NCBI RefSeq assembly: GCF_000220395.1
Contig: NW_004086642.1
Coordinates: forward strand, 1 to 33,687
Direction of reading: 5' to 3'
From: Ichthyophthirius multifiliis
Taxonomy: Eukaryota; Ciliophora; Oligohymenophorea; Hymenostomatida
Length of the DNA stretch: 33,687 bases
In this document: piece by piece, positions 10,948 through 27,381 of the stretch
Layout: each line of letters begins with the position of its first letter
Numbering within the stretch: position 1 is the first letter of the stretch
Notes under the pieces: generated by a model
Database searches by the model: none
What the model was told of the DNA's origin: nothing
Seen by the model: the letters and a program-made list of their open reading frames with translations, nothing else
Translations under genes and position numbers: made by a program

Positions 10948-11521
10948 TTTTTTTTTTTTATTTATTTATATTTAACATAAATACATATTTAGATATATAG
11001 TTTTTTTTTTTTAATATATATATTTTTTTATTTTTTATATAAAAAAATAAAATAATTAGTTTTATTTTTATATTAAAAATAATTTTAAATTATAATATTA
11101 AAAAAAAAAATATAATAAATAAGTTAATGTAATAAAATATTTAAGTTGATTATATTTTAGAATAGCATTTTGATATTTTAAATATTATAAATCTTTAACA
11201 ATAAAAAATATAAATAATTATAAAAAAATTATTTTAAAAAACAATTAATAACATATATTTTATATCTGAAAATATAAATTAAAAAAAAATACAAGAAAAT
11301 TAATATTTATTTATAAATAATATAATAAAAAAAGACATAAACATTATGAATTTAATAATATTTTTTTAAAATAATAATAATTTGTTAAATAAAAATATTT
11401 TTATTAAATTAATATTCTATATATTTTTAAACAATATATTTTAAATTAAATTATTTTTATTTTATTAACTCAAAAATTAAAATATTAAATCTTAAAAGAA
11501 AACTGTTAAATAAATATTAAA
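10948..11521. other. Intergenic spacer
   Basis: 574 bp of AT-rich simple sequence and homopolymers between two plus-strand genes. I see no gene, RNA or repeat family in it. Confidence 0.5.
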
Positions 11522-11624
11522 ATGAATTCTGATTCTTTGAGTTATATAAACAAATATATTAATAAAATATATATAATTATTAAATAAATATAAAAATATA
11601 TAAAATTATAAATATATAAATTTA

Positions 11625-11665
<41 letters not shown>

Positions 11666-12745
11666 TTATTTTATAAAATTTATTTTTAAAGCTTAATAGA
11701 TTGCTTAAAATATTGACTTTGATCAAATATAAAATACAAAATCATTTTAAAGATTTATTTAATAATAATCTTTAAAAAAATAAAATACATTATCTAATTC
11801 AGATAATTCAAATTTAAAATGTTATTTTATTTAAAATTAATAAAATGATAATAATTCATCTATTGATAATATATAAAATTATCCCAATTCAAAAATTTAA
11901 GATTAATTTTTTAGTGGATCTAATAATGCAAATTATTTATAAACATATAATTCGCCATATAACGATAAACATTATCTTGATACATAACATTATTAGTAAA
12001 AATATTTATTAATAATATAATATTTTATAATTGAATAATATAAAAGAAATTAAAAATTCGATTTCAATAAAAATTATGAAAAAAATAATAAAAAATATAC
12101 TAGTGATATAAAATAAAAATAATAAAAATTGAATTTTAAATAAAATAATGATATTATATTGAATAAAGGTTTAGTTAAAATTATTATCAAATCAATTATT
12201 TTAATATTTCTATAATTTTTATATTAATAATAATAAAGGTTAATTTCAATAAATAATGTAAAAATATTAAAATCAAATAAATTAAATGAAATAGAAAATT
12301 GAGTCATAAAAATAAGAAAATTTAAATGAAATGTATAAAAACAAAAAAGAATTTTTATTATAACAAGATAAAATTTAATAACTTTAAGAAAAAGTAATAA
12401 AAGTTAATATACGAAAAAAATTATTTATAAATTTATTAGGTATATAAACTTCAATTGAATAACGATATGCTTCTAATCGAAAATAATAAATACAAATAAA
12501 AAGTAAATCATGAATTTGTTTAGAAAACCAAATTAGAAGTAGATGTAAGAGATATAAAATTCTAATTAGATGAAACAAATGATGAAATAAAGTATATATA
12601 TTTTAAAAACATATGATAAAAAAATAAATATAAAAAAAAGTGAAAAAAAAAGATTATTTTAGAAAAAATATGAATATTTTTAGAATCAATAAAATTAATT
12701 TGAAAAACTAAAATAAAAATATGAAAAATTAAAGTAAATAATAAT

Positions 12746-12784
<39 letters not shown>

Positions 12785-13788
12785 TTTTTTAATTAGAAAT
12801 GAATATTAAGATTTACTATTAATTAATAAAGATGATAAATTCTAATTAGAAAATAAGATTGTTTTAGAATAATCATTATTGATATAAATATAGAATTTAA
12901 ACGATATATATTCTAAATTGAAAATAAATAACTAAAATTAACAATAAGAAATATAAAAATTAAAATTAAACGAAAATAAATTTATTTATGAAAAAGAAGT
13001 TCTTTAAAAAGAAATTCAAAATTTAAAAAAAATTAATTAACTTAATTTATAAAGAGAAAATCGTTTTATTTAATAAATAGACTAATATTCTTATAACTAT
13101 TAAAATACTGAAATTTTAAATTAAGAAAATTAAATATAATAAGTAATTTTTTAAATATTTAAAAATTATCAATTTTTTAAAATATAATTTAAATTTAAGG
13201 ATAATATTTATAATAAAAATCAATAATAAAATTTTTAATATAAAGACAATAATAATTTATTAGATTATTATAATTTTATTAATCATAATTAATTTGATAA
13301 AAATATTCTAAATGTTAGTGATTAGTTTAAAAAAACCTAAATAATTAATTAATAAAACAAAATTGCCCTTAAATAAATAAAAAATAAAAATACTTTGACA
13401 TAAAGCAATTTTTTTTAATGGGGAAAAGATGAACAATAATATGATATTAAAAATTCTTAATAAAAAATATAATCTTTAGAAACAAATTGTTTATATTTGG
13501 ATGATGAAATTAGTACTAACAGAAAATAATACAAAAGCCTTGAAAAAGAAATTATATAATTAAGTTTACAAAAGCAAAGAGTATAATTACATTAAAATTA
13601 AATTTTCATTAAATATTATTATTTAATAGATTTTAAGCGAAATTTAAAAAGTTGAAAATATAAAAATTAATAGTATTGAAAATATTTAAAAGTAAAAGTT
13701 TCTTAATAAATAATTAGATTTAGTTGAAAAATAAGTTTCTAAAATAAAAACATAATTAAGGGATTTAAGCAACACAAAATAAAAATGA
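11522..13788 (+). CDS. Gln/Asn-rich coiled-coil protein, unknown function
   Basis: Not recognised as a family. Eight exons; introns 11541-11691, 12169-12238, 12394-12439, 12592-12652, 12734-12796, 13143-13199 and 13581-13629. Spliced length is exactly 590 codons (589 aa), a strong check on the model. Residues 1-150 are low-complexity N/Q/S/Y-rich. From about residue 165 onward come heptad-like coiled-coil blocks, for example QQDKIQQLQEKVYKLQLNND, LENKIVLEQSLLIQIQNL, YEKEVLQKEIQNLKK, CLYLDDEISTNRKQYKSLEK and VEKQVSKIKTQLRDL. No signal peptide, membrane segment or enzymatic motif is seen. Two introns (first and fifth) are filled with (AT)n. Structural or centrosomal-type scaffolds have this look, but that is only resemblance. 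The start was chosen because the 19-nt first exon joins in frame and precedes the long first intron. Confidence 0.75.
11628..11660. repeat. (AT)n in first intron of coiled-coil gene
   Basis: About 33 bases of AT dinucleotides within the 151-nt intron 11541-11691, next to more AT-only sequence. Confidence 0.85.
12753..12781. repeat. (AT)n in fifth intron of coiled-coil gene
   Basis: About 29 bases of AT dinucleotides within intron 12734-12796. Confidence 0.85.
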
Positions 13789-14592
13789 AACAAATTATAA
13801 ATATTAAATCAATTTTTATGTTTATTTATAATATATTTAATAAAAATTTTTACTTTATAATAATTATATAATTAGAATTCTAAATATTATTTAAAGAAAA
13901 TTTTCTTTTGTTTAATCCTAATTATAAAATGTAAAACATTAAAATTAAACAATAGTAATTAGAAGTAATAATAATTATTAGAATATATGAAAAATTACTT
14001 TAATACAGATAAAAAATTAAGGGCAAAAATGAACTTAAATATATAATTAAACACAGAAATGTTAAAAAAAATATCATTTGTTTTTAAAAATACATTTATT
14101 TTACTATACGATAATTAATTTTCTAATAAAAAAATTAATACATGTATAAATGTTAATAAAAAAACTTTGAAATTATTTTTGTTAAAAAAAATAAATATTA
14201 GATTTAATTTTAAAAATATTTATTTTTCAATATAATTTTATATAGTTTTTATTTACTCTATTGAAAATTGAATTTTATATTTTTAATTTTTATAATATAA
14301 ATTATTTAAAGTTGAATTAAAAAAAAATATATTATGTAAATTTTTATTTTTTTTAAAAAAAATAATATTAAAATTATTCATTATTATAAGTTAATACTAT
14401 AATATAATTATTTTTGTAAAAAAGTTTTTGAAATTTGTTTTTGTGTTTTAAATAATTATTGATTAGAATAAAATATTATTTAATACTATTTTTTATAGTT
14501 TCAATATTTTAAATATATTTTCTGTTTATAATCAAATTATTTTATAGATTTTAAAAAGATTAAAATAAAAACTCAAAAAATATATTTCTTAA

Positions 14593-14629
<37 letters not shown>

Positions 14630-14656
14630 TAAAAAAAAAATACATATTTTTAAAAT
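13789..14656. other. Intergenic spacer with poly(dT)/poly(dA) block
   Basis: 868 bp between two plus-strand genes. It is AT-rich throughout with no supported gene. Near the ULK4 start, 14593-14640 is a run of 25 T, 12 A, one T and 10 A. This is a nearly perfect snap-back and a strong nucleosome-excluding tract, probably part of the ULK4 promoter. Confidence 0.5.
14593..14640. promoter_or_regulatory. Poly(dT)-poly(dA) tract upstream of ULK4
   Basis: T25 followed directly by A12, T and A10, ending 16 bp before the ATG at 14657. Such tracts exclude nucleosomes in many eukaryotes; promoter use here is inference. Confidence 0.45.
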
Positions 14657-18940
<4,284 letters not shown>

Positions 18941-19558
18941 TTAAAAAAATAAATTAATAATTGATATTTAGTTATATTAGCAGAAATTTATTAAAATAAT
19001 AATAATAATAAAAAAAAAAAACATATTTATATAATAACTAAAAATATTATTTTTTCATATATAAATTAAAATATATATTTATAAAAAAAAAAAATATTTT
19101 GTTATTTTTCTTTTAATTGTTTTATATTTTTTGATTTTACTTCTAAAAACATAATAACTTATTTTATTTTTTTCTAAAAAAAAGAAAATTTCAAGCTATT
19201 ATTTTCATTATTTATATTGTTATTTATTATATTTTATAAAAAATTTATTAATTTTTATAAATGGTTTATTTAATTGTAAATTAAATCAGTTTATATACTT
19301 ATTTTACTTTATTTATATGATTAATCCAATTATTTTTCTTATTTATTTATACTTTTTATTCTTAATTTTATACTAAATAATTATAATCTTAAATTTAATT
19401 AATAATAATATCATGGAATCAAATCAACTTTTTATTTTCTTATTCTTCATTTTCTTTTATTTAAATCTATTTATTAATCATAAAATATATAAAAATAGTT
19501 TTAATTAACTTCTCATTTAAGAAGAATATTATGATAATCATGATTTTCCTACTCCTAA
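18941..19558. other. Convergent intergenic spacer
   Basis: AT-rich, T-rich sequence after the ULK4 stop, with short A- and T-runs. No supported gene or RNA is visible. Confidence 0.45.
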
Positions 19559-20560
19559 TCATAATTAAGTGAAGATTTAACTTTAATGTTTCTATAAAAT
19601 TTCAATTATATAATCTGAAAGTATATTTTTATTTATATCAACATCAGCTTATTATTTTTCAAAACTTTTATTTTTATTAAACATAATATAATTATAATTA
19701 ACAATCAAATAAACTAAAATCACCTATGAAATATAAAAAACATAACCTAAAGTTAAAATTCTCTATTTTCTAGAATTACGATATACTTAAAAAAAAATAT
19801 AAACTTAATCAATATTTTTATCACTCCAAAATAACTTATTAAATTCATTAATACAGCTTTTATTACATAAAATATATTTATCTTCATATAAAATAAATAA
19901 TCCTAGCATTATCAAATATCCTTATTAAAAATAAAATTATTAGAGCATTTAATGCATTAAATATGTACTTTATTCAAATTATTCAAAATCTAAAGTTGAG
20001 TTAAATTTAAGAGATATAGCTTAAATGTTAATCTAAAAAAGTGCAAATTTTAGATGTTCCTTATTTATTTAGCATAAATTTTTCAAATAAAATCATTGTA
20101 AGCATTTATTTTAGAGCAAGCTATAATTTTATTAAGTATGATGGTTTTCAATTGAAAATTAAGTGAAGAATTTAAAGATTATTTATAAATATATATATAA
20201 ATTTAATATTTATAAAATAATCAATACATTAAATAAATTGATTTTAATTATTTAGAGTATAATTTTAATTTATTACATATTGTATATATGTTTTATTATA
20301 ATTTGCATATATCAAATTAATAATTTTGAACAATGCATAACTTTTTAGTAATATAAAGAATTATTAAATTAAAATTAAATACAAATTATTCTTTTTAGTA
20401 AATTTGTATTTTGTTTTTTTGGATAAGTACTAAAGAAAGCATCTTAATATAAAATTATAAAAAATATTAAATGAATAAATATATGTTTTTTAAGCTTTAT
20501 TTAAAGTAATTTTTTTTAAAAAAATGCGAGCATTACTTGCATTAATAAAATTTCTAATAA
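19559..20560 (-). pseudogene. Cys-containing membrane protein, decayed or unresolved
   Basis: No single family is recognised. Minus-strand pieces look protein-like: KFYQCKQCSHFF (from about 20560), KKLCIVQNYQFDIC with TICNK, HIQCIKCSNNFIF, and YILCNKSCINEF. Then comes a hydrophobic helix (TLGYVFYISQVILVYLIV) and a charged tail ending at TGA 19561-19559. The CxxC spacing is reminiscent of furin-like Cys repeats common on ciliate surface proteins with one C-terminal membrane anchor. The pieces lie in different frames: at least one shift near 19925, where one added A would join HIQCIKC to the part with the membrane helix, and at least one near 20220. No clear start or signal peptide was found. 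It may be a pseudogene or a real gene with introns and sequence errors that I could not place. Confidence 0.33.
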
Positions 20561-20927
20561 TAAGAATTAGAAACTATAAAATTATTTTATTAAAAATATA
20601 AGAGAAATTTATTTCTAGATATAAATATATATATAATCAAATTATATATAAGGTCATAAGATTAGAATTTAATTTTTTTATTTTTCTTATAATTTAAAAA
20701 TATTGCTTAATTTTTTTCAAACTAACAAAGAATAATTTTTTAATCTAATTTTAATTATAGACAATTATATATAATAAAAACGTTTAAATTTATAAATTAC
20801 TATTCTTTATACTTCTGAGAATTATTTATATAAAAATTAAAATTATTAATATATTAAAAAAGGATGATATAAATTTATATAAAATAATAAAATTAAATTT
20901 TAAAAATAATTAAAAAAAAAAAAAAAA

Positions 20928-21461
20928 ATGCCTAAAAATAAAAGTAGAGGTGGCAAAAATTACAGAAGAGGTAAAAATGAGAGTGAAACAAAAAGAGAAT
21001 TAGTATTCAAAGAAGAAGATATGGAATACGCTTAAGTAACCAAAATTTTAGGAAATGGTCGTTTAGAATTATATTGTTTTGACGGAAAAAAAAGAATAGG
21101 TCATATATGTGGAAGAATGAAAAAAAAAGTCTGGATTTAAATGGACGATATTGTTTTGGCAGGTCTAAGAGATTTTTAAGATGAAAAATGCGATATTATA
21201 TTGAAATATTTACCCGATGAAATCCGTGCATTAAAATAATATGGTGAAATTCCCGAAAATATTAAAGTAAATGAAAAAGGAGGTGATAATGGAGAAGTTG
21301 TTTTTGAAGACTCAGATGATTAAGATAGTGAAGAAGATTAAGACGAAAAACCTGTCCAAACTAAAGTAAAAAAATAAGTAGTAGCTGTAAGCAGCTCTTC
21401 AGAAGAAGAAGAAGATGCATAAAAGAAAGACATTACAGATAAAGATATTGATGATATTTGA
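20928..21461 (+). CDS. EIF1A: Translation initiation factor eIF1A
   Basis: eIF1A binds the 40S A site, promotes scanning and, through its C-terminus, recruits eIF5B. Single exon, exactly 177 aa. The N-terminal tail [19 protein letters not shown] is the canonical basic tail. The OB fold includes [59 protein letters not shown] and [11 protein letters not shown]. The acidic tail ends in the invariant DIDDI that binds eIF5B. The tail contains an SSSSEEEED patch that looks like a casein kinase 2 target, an inference from sequence. Glutamines are written as TAA in conserved positions (EYAQV), a good demonstration of the code. The ATG follows an A16-17 run, typical of leaders here. Confidence 0.97.
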
Positions 21462-22097
21462 ACAAACATTTATTTATATGCAATTTTTGTTTTTTCTTCT
21501 TTTAGAATTTATAATATTTTATTTTATTTTTGGCTTTATTTTATATTAATTTTGTTTTTTTTAACTTTAGTTGTTTGTCAATAATATTTCTTTATTTTTT
21601 TTATTAAAAATTTATTTTTATGTAAATAATTTTTTTTTTAGAATGTTTATTTGAAAAGATTATTAAGAAAAGAAAAAATGAATATAAAAATAGAAATAAA
21701 AATATTTAAATATATATAAATATATATAAATATATATTTATATATATATTTATAATTAATTTTTTTTAAAATATATAGAATATATTAAAACTTTTATTTT
21801 AAATAGACATATATATAAATATATAAAAAAAGCTTAAAAAAATTTAGATAATAGTTTTATAATAAAATAATTTTATTTTATTTTTAGAAAAGAGAAAAAA
21901 AAAAATAATAATCTATAAGTAATGTATGAATTTTAATTAAATAATAAATGCTTTTATTTAAAATAAAAATTAATTCATAATATTTCATTTTTTATATTAA
22001 AAACAAAAAAATACACATTTTTTTTATAAGAGATTATTTATTATTATTTTATAAGTTTTAAATAATTAATTATATCTTTTTAAAAAACTTTTTTTTT
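21462..22097. other. Convergent intergenic spacer
   Basis: 636 bp between the stops of eIF1A and RTF2. It holds TATATAAA-type simple repeats (about 21705-21760) and T-runs; nothing else is recognised. Confidence 0.5.
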
Positions 22098-23120
22098 TCA
22101 TCTTATTCCGAATCTTACATTTTTTATGAACAAGTTTTCTTCTTTTTTTATATCTTTGTCGTTATGGAATAAACTTTTGTATACTTTTTTTTTTTTTTTT
22201 AAATATTTTAAATATTAAATATATTTATTTATATTTTTTATATATAATACCATCAGTATCTTTAGTTTCTGGTTAGGTTAGAGCTAATGGTTAATAAAAT
22301 TATTATTATTATTATTAAATATCATCTTAATCTTTATCTGTTTTTATTTATTTTTAAATTACTTCTTTGACTTCTTAAGCATCTTGAATCTATTATTTAT
22401 GCTAATTGTATTTTAAGCATTTTTAATATTTTAAAATAAATAAATCAATAAAAATACCTTGGTGTCCCTTTGTTATTACTTTTTTAATATTTTTAATTTT
22501 TTCTCTTATTTATCTTCTTCGCTTGATATTAATTTTATAAGTTCATCTACTTTGTAAGGTTTTGAACAAACAGGGCATATAGGACATAACTTATTTTAAT
22601 TTTTTAATGTTTCCATTTCCAGTAATTTTTCACTAAAAACACACCCACAACTCCATAATCCTACAAATTTATTCATTCCATTAAAATCAATTTAAGTTAA
22701 AGGACAAAAAAATTTATATTCAGAATTTTTATCTATATTTTCTTGTAAATTTACTTCTTTTACATCTTTTATTTTTCTAATATGTGATAATTATTAAGGA
22801 ATTTTCTTTTCCATTAAAAATTTTAATACTGTTTCAAAATTATATAAATTTCCTATTCTGCACATAACTATGGGCTTTTTTAACCTTTATTTACTCAAAG
22901 TACATAATTTAGCTCTTTTTTAATTTTAATATTTAAATATAAAATTTATAAAAAAAAGTAATTATTATTTACCTAAATCTCGCCTATACTATATTATCAA
23001 TCTTGACTTCTCTAGGCTTTTCTTTAACTAGATCAGTTCTTGCTATTATTTAATGTTTTTATATATATTAATTAAAAAAGAAAAAAAAATACTTTGAAAA
23101 CTTCCGCCATCATTTCCCAT
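22098..23120 (-). CDS. RTF2: Replication termination factor 2 (RTF2)
   Basis: RTF2 proteins have a zinc-finger/RING-like fold and act at stalled replication forks; a splicing role has been reported in fungi. Five exons; introns 23043-23092, 22915-22972, 22390-22457 and 22184-22250. Spliced length is exactly 260 codons (259 aa). Landmarks: invariant start MGNDGGSFQTRTDLVKEK, then ARFRAKLCTLSKQRLKKPIV (human CTLSQEILRRPIV), CRIGNLYNFETVLKFL, SHIRKIKDVKEVNL, CPLTQIDFNGMNKFV, WSCGCVFSEKLL, and a Cys block LCPICPVCSKPY. The C-terminus carries VYKSLFHND, matching the human AYKSLF motif. It diverges from the cNMP-domain gene with 184 bp between starts. No frame problem. Confidence 0.95.
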
Positions 23121-23304
23121 TTTTTTTAGTATTATTTAAAAAACAAATTAATTTATATAAAAAAATAAAATTTTAATATTTATAATAATTTGTCATATAT
23201 ATATAATTTATATCTCAAAAAAAATTGTAATAAATATAAAATATTATTGCTTTAAATTTTTGGTTGTTAAAAAATAAATAATTTTATTTTTAACTTTATA
23301 TAAA
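23121..23304. promoter_or_regulatory. Divergent RTF2/cNMP-protein promoter region
   Basis: 184 bp between outward-facing ATGs, AT-rich, no recognised motif. Shared promoter use is inferred from orientation and spacing. Confidence 0.35.
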
Positions 23305-26300
23305 ATGAAATCAAACTTAAATTAAATTGATAATGTAATTGGAAAAAAAAATTGTTTGTATTAAATTTGTTAAAATAAATAATTTTCATAACATATGTAT
23401 GAATTATAAGACAGCTATTTCAATAAATAATATTAAAGCAAAGTTAATAATCATTTTGTTCCGAATAATGAAAATGATAATTTTATAGTTATTAAAACAC
23501 ATTTATAAAAGAAAAAGAAAAAAAATAAATATATTATTTTTTAAAATAAAGGCACATCCTGTAGATAAATATAATCCATATTTAGCATAAGAATCGCAAA
23601 TTAGAAAATCTGATATTACAGAAGAAGCTTTAGATGACTGGATTAGATAAAGTATAAATAAAACAATTAATGATATAAAAGATTCTAAAAAAAAATATTA
23701 TTTACCAGTAAAAATATAAATATTATGATTATTATAATTTATTTATTAGTATTAATATTTTAGTCAAAATCTATTAAAAATACTAAAAACAGTGTGACAA
23801 AATTAAATGTTTTTACTTAAAAAAATTAAACTAAAGAAAATGATAAATTTATTAAAATCTTAAAGGAAAAACTAGATAATGAAGAAGAATTTTAAGAAAG
23901 AAAAAATTTGTAATTAAAGAAAAATAAAAAAGATTAAATTAGATTTAAATATTAATTATTTTAATAGAGAGAATCTTAATAAAAAATATTTATAAAAAAA
24001 ACTATAAAAAACAATAAAAAGATAATTGAGTCAAAGATAAAATCGAATTAAAATAGTAGATTGCAAATATTTATAACCGAAGTATATATTTAAATTAAAA
24101 AAATTACTATTTATATATTTTTTAAAAGATTATTAAATAGGACATCTATCATTATAAGAGAGGAATTTTTAAATGAATAAAATATATAAAAAAAAAATTA
24201 GAAAATTCAAATAATAAAAAATAAAATATAAATAATTAAATTAATATGAATTAAATAAATAAAAATTATGAATAAAATACTCCTAATATTGATTTTTAGG
24301 GATAATAAACATAAAAACTTCGATAAAAAATATTTACTTATAATGCAAGTAATTTTTTAAGATAAAATAATTAATAAAAAAATACCGAAACTTCATTTAT
24401 AGAAAAAGATTTATAAGAACTAAACGTAATTTTCTTAATATAAAAGATATGTTATTATAAAAATAGTAATTAATAAATAATTAAGAATAAAAAAAATAAT
24501 TATATAAAATTGAATCTTTTGCTTTAAAAACTTTATAATATTAATTAAACTAAAAAAAGAAATAAAGAAATGATTTAAATTAAGAAGCTAACAAATTAAT
24601 TGAATATTTTCAAAATCCAGATATATAATTAGAATAATTATAAAATAACTCACTAATTAAAACTAAAAATGAACATAAACCTTAATTATATGGGCCATAA
24701 AAATTTTTAAATTAAAAAAATATAATATTAAATAGAGAAAATTAAAAAAAGTAATAAAATTAAATTGAATTTAAATAATTTCAGTAAATAAATAAATCCT
24801 TTTTCATTTCATAAAAAAAGAATAATATATTTAAGTAAACAAATAAGTCTATTAATTTTTCATTTTAAAAAACTAATAATATAACTCTTAATTCAAATTA
24901 AATATAGTAAAGTATTAAAACAAAAAATAATTAATCATTTCAAATTAAAAAATCTGAAAATGCTAAAAAAAAGTCTAAAAGTGAAAATTATTAACTTACA
25001 CAATATAATTTCTATAAGAAAAAACAACAAGATGAGCAAAATAGTCTACCTTATAATTTTTTATAATAAAAAGAATAAACAAACACACCTTAAAATTCAA
25101 ATTAATAATAAAATCAATTTAAACTATCTAATACTTGTTAATTTGAAATAAGTTAAATGAAATATCTCTAAAATAAAGTTAAAAATCTTATAGATAAAGG
25201 AAGTGAGGAAAATCTTACAAAAAGGCTATATAAATTTCCTCCGTTAAATATGCATTTAGATGAACTCAAAGAATCGGAAAAAAAACCAGTAAAATTATTT
25301 TATTTTTAAATATTTTATATTTTTTCTTTAAGTTAAAAAAAATGAATAATGCCGAGTTTTGGTTTTCGAAGAGTTAGAAACTAATATAAAATGATTAAAT
25401 TGATATCGCGACATAATGCTTAAAGTAAGTTTTAATTATAGACAAAATGCATTATAATTCAGTATTTAATATTGCTTGTTTATATGAAAAAAGTTAAAAA
25501 TTTCAAAATGCAATAAATTGGTTTTAGTTGTAAAAAATATCTAATTTATATAAATAATATATTAAAAAACCAAAATTAATAAAAAAGATCATTAGAATTT
25601 TAACTTAATAACGAATAAACATTATTTGGATTAGCATTATGTTAATATAAATTAAATTAATTCGAAGAATCATTAAAAACAATTAACCAAATATTACTAA
25701 ATAACTAAATACAATAAAATAAATATATTTATATAAAATCAGTATGTTTAAAAACATTAAATAATTTAAAAGAAGCAGAAAAAAATTATAAAATTATATA
25801 TAAGAAAATGAATCCGTAAAATTATATTATATTATTACATTTAATGATTTTATTTGCTTTTAAATATAAAAATAAAATTAACAAATATGAAGATTTTGAT
25901 GTTTTTTTATCTTCTAGAACTTAATGTGAATTTTATTCTATTGTAACTTAAATTTCCTAAGCAAGTGATTTTAAACCAAAATTTTAAACTTTTTATAATG
26001 ATTTTGATATAATAAATAATTTTTATACTTATAGTTAAGATTAAGTAGAATAAATTATATGTTTATTATAAAAAATGTCTTTTTTTAAAAGATTTACTTA
26101 TCCAGTTATTGTAATATATTTTTTATAATTAAAAATTATAAGTTATTAAAAAACACATTTATAGAAAAAAAGTATTCCTTATTTAACATATTAATATTTA
26201 GAATCAGAAAAATTATTATTTCCTTAAGATGATGAAGTCTTTATTATATTATGTGGAACTACATATGTATTTGATCATACAAATAATTTCGAAAAACCAA

Positions 26301-27276
26301 ATATAGTGGGTTGTTATGTAGAAGGAGATATAATAGGATGTGATGATTTAGAAAAAAATGTAAGCAAAAATCCAAATATATGGTTTATAACATAAACATG
26401 TATAGAATATTATAAAATAAAAAAAGTTTATTTTAATGATTTTTGGAAAGCTTAGTTTTCATTATAAGGGGAAAAAATCTTAAGTTTTATAAAAAATAAT
26501 TTAATTTTTTAAAATATTTCTGATTTGACTTTATTAAAATTAAGTTAAGAATTTATTTAAGTAAAAAAGATTTTTTTTTCTTTTTTTTCTCTCGTATATA
26601 TAAGAAAATAAAAAAAAATATTAGATTGAAACTTTTTATAAAAATGATGTTATTTTTAATGATTGTTCTTATTTAAAAAACATGAAAATCAATTATATTG
26701 AATTCAAGAAATCAAATAGAAAAAAAAATTATTAAAACACTTTTCTTATATTTTTGAGCAAACTACTAATAATATAATTAAAAATTCTAAACTACAAAAA
26801 ATGTTATAAAAACATAAATCTAGAATAAAATAATTAATGTGGTCAAATAAACGTGTATAAGGATTTTATATTATAATTAATGGATAAATTGAAGTTGAGA
26901 ATGATAAAAATTGGTCTTATTAACTTATGTAAGGTGATTTTTTTGGAGAAAGCTTGATTTTTAATGTTAAATCAATTACAGATTTCGGAAGGATTAAAGT
27001 CACTAGTGATACGGCTTAATTATTATTTTTAAATAAAGATAAATTATGTTTTATAAATGAAAATGATGTTAAATTTATTATTATATTTATATTATATATA
27101 TATTTATTTTTGATAAAAAGAAAAATATTATGAAAAATAATTGTTAAGGAAATAGTTTAATAAATAATATTGAATATTTAAGTAAAAGATATAATGAAAT
27201 AAGAAGAATAAAATAAGAAAGATAAAATTACGAAAAATTAAATCTTAAAAAAGACGAAGAAAGCATTTTTTTTTGA
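23305..27276 (+). CDS. TPR protein with two cyclic-nucleotide-binding-like domains
   Basis: Ten exons; introns 23488-23551, 23708-23763, 23910-23967, 24082-24128, 24426-24466, 25289-25332, 25530-25587, 26561-26624 and 27068-27120. The model closes at 1162 aa if one A is added in each of two A-runs (24188-24197 and 26720-26728). Residues 1 to about 570 are mostly Lys/Asn/Gln-rich disordered sequence, with a more ordered SDITEEALDDWIRQSI patch. TPR helices follow (about 575-720): YNSVFNIACLYEKSQKFQNA and TLFGLALCQYKLNQFEESLK. Domain cNBD1 (about 835-940) has VFIILCGTTYVF and GCYVEGDIIGCDDL. Domain cNBD2 (about 1000-1110) has GFYIIINGQIEVE and MQGDFFGESLIF. A coiled-coil tail ends at TGA 27276. 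The phosphate-cassette Arg is not at its usual place in either domain, so ligand binding is uncertain. No membrane segment or kinase domain is present. Confidence 0.8.
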
Positions 27277-27381
27277 ATGATTAATTTATTAGATAAATTT
27301 TGTGAATTATGAATAAATATATATATATATAAAAAATATGATTTTTTTTTATTTTTTTACAAATTTTTTTTCATATATAAT

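Noticed and set aside
19413-20140. A 242-codon plus-strand open frame starting with a signal-like peptide
   Set aside because: It has no glycine codon at all, is pyrimidine-rich on the supposed coding strand unlike every real gene here, and lies antisense to better protein-like pieces. With TGA as the only stop, such chance frames are expected.
25423-25439. A possible 17-nt mini-intron in the TPR region of the cNMP gene
   Set aside because: Read-through keeps the frame and the TPR helix (QVLIIDKMHYNSVFNIACLY); all other introns are at least 36 nt.
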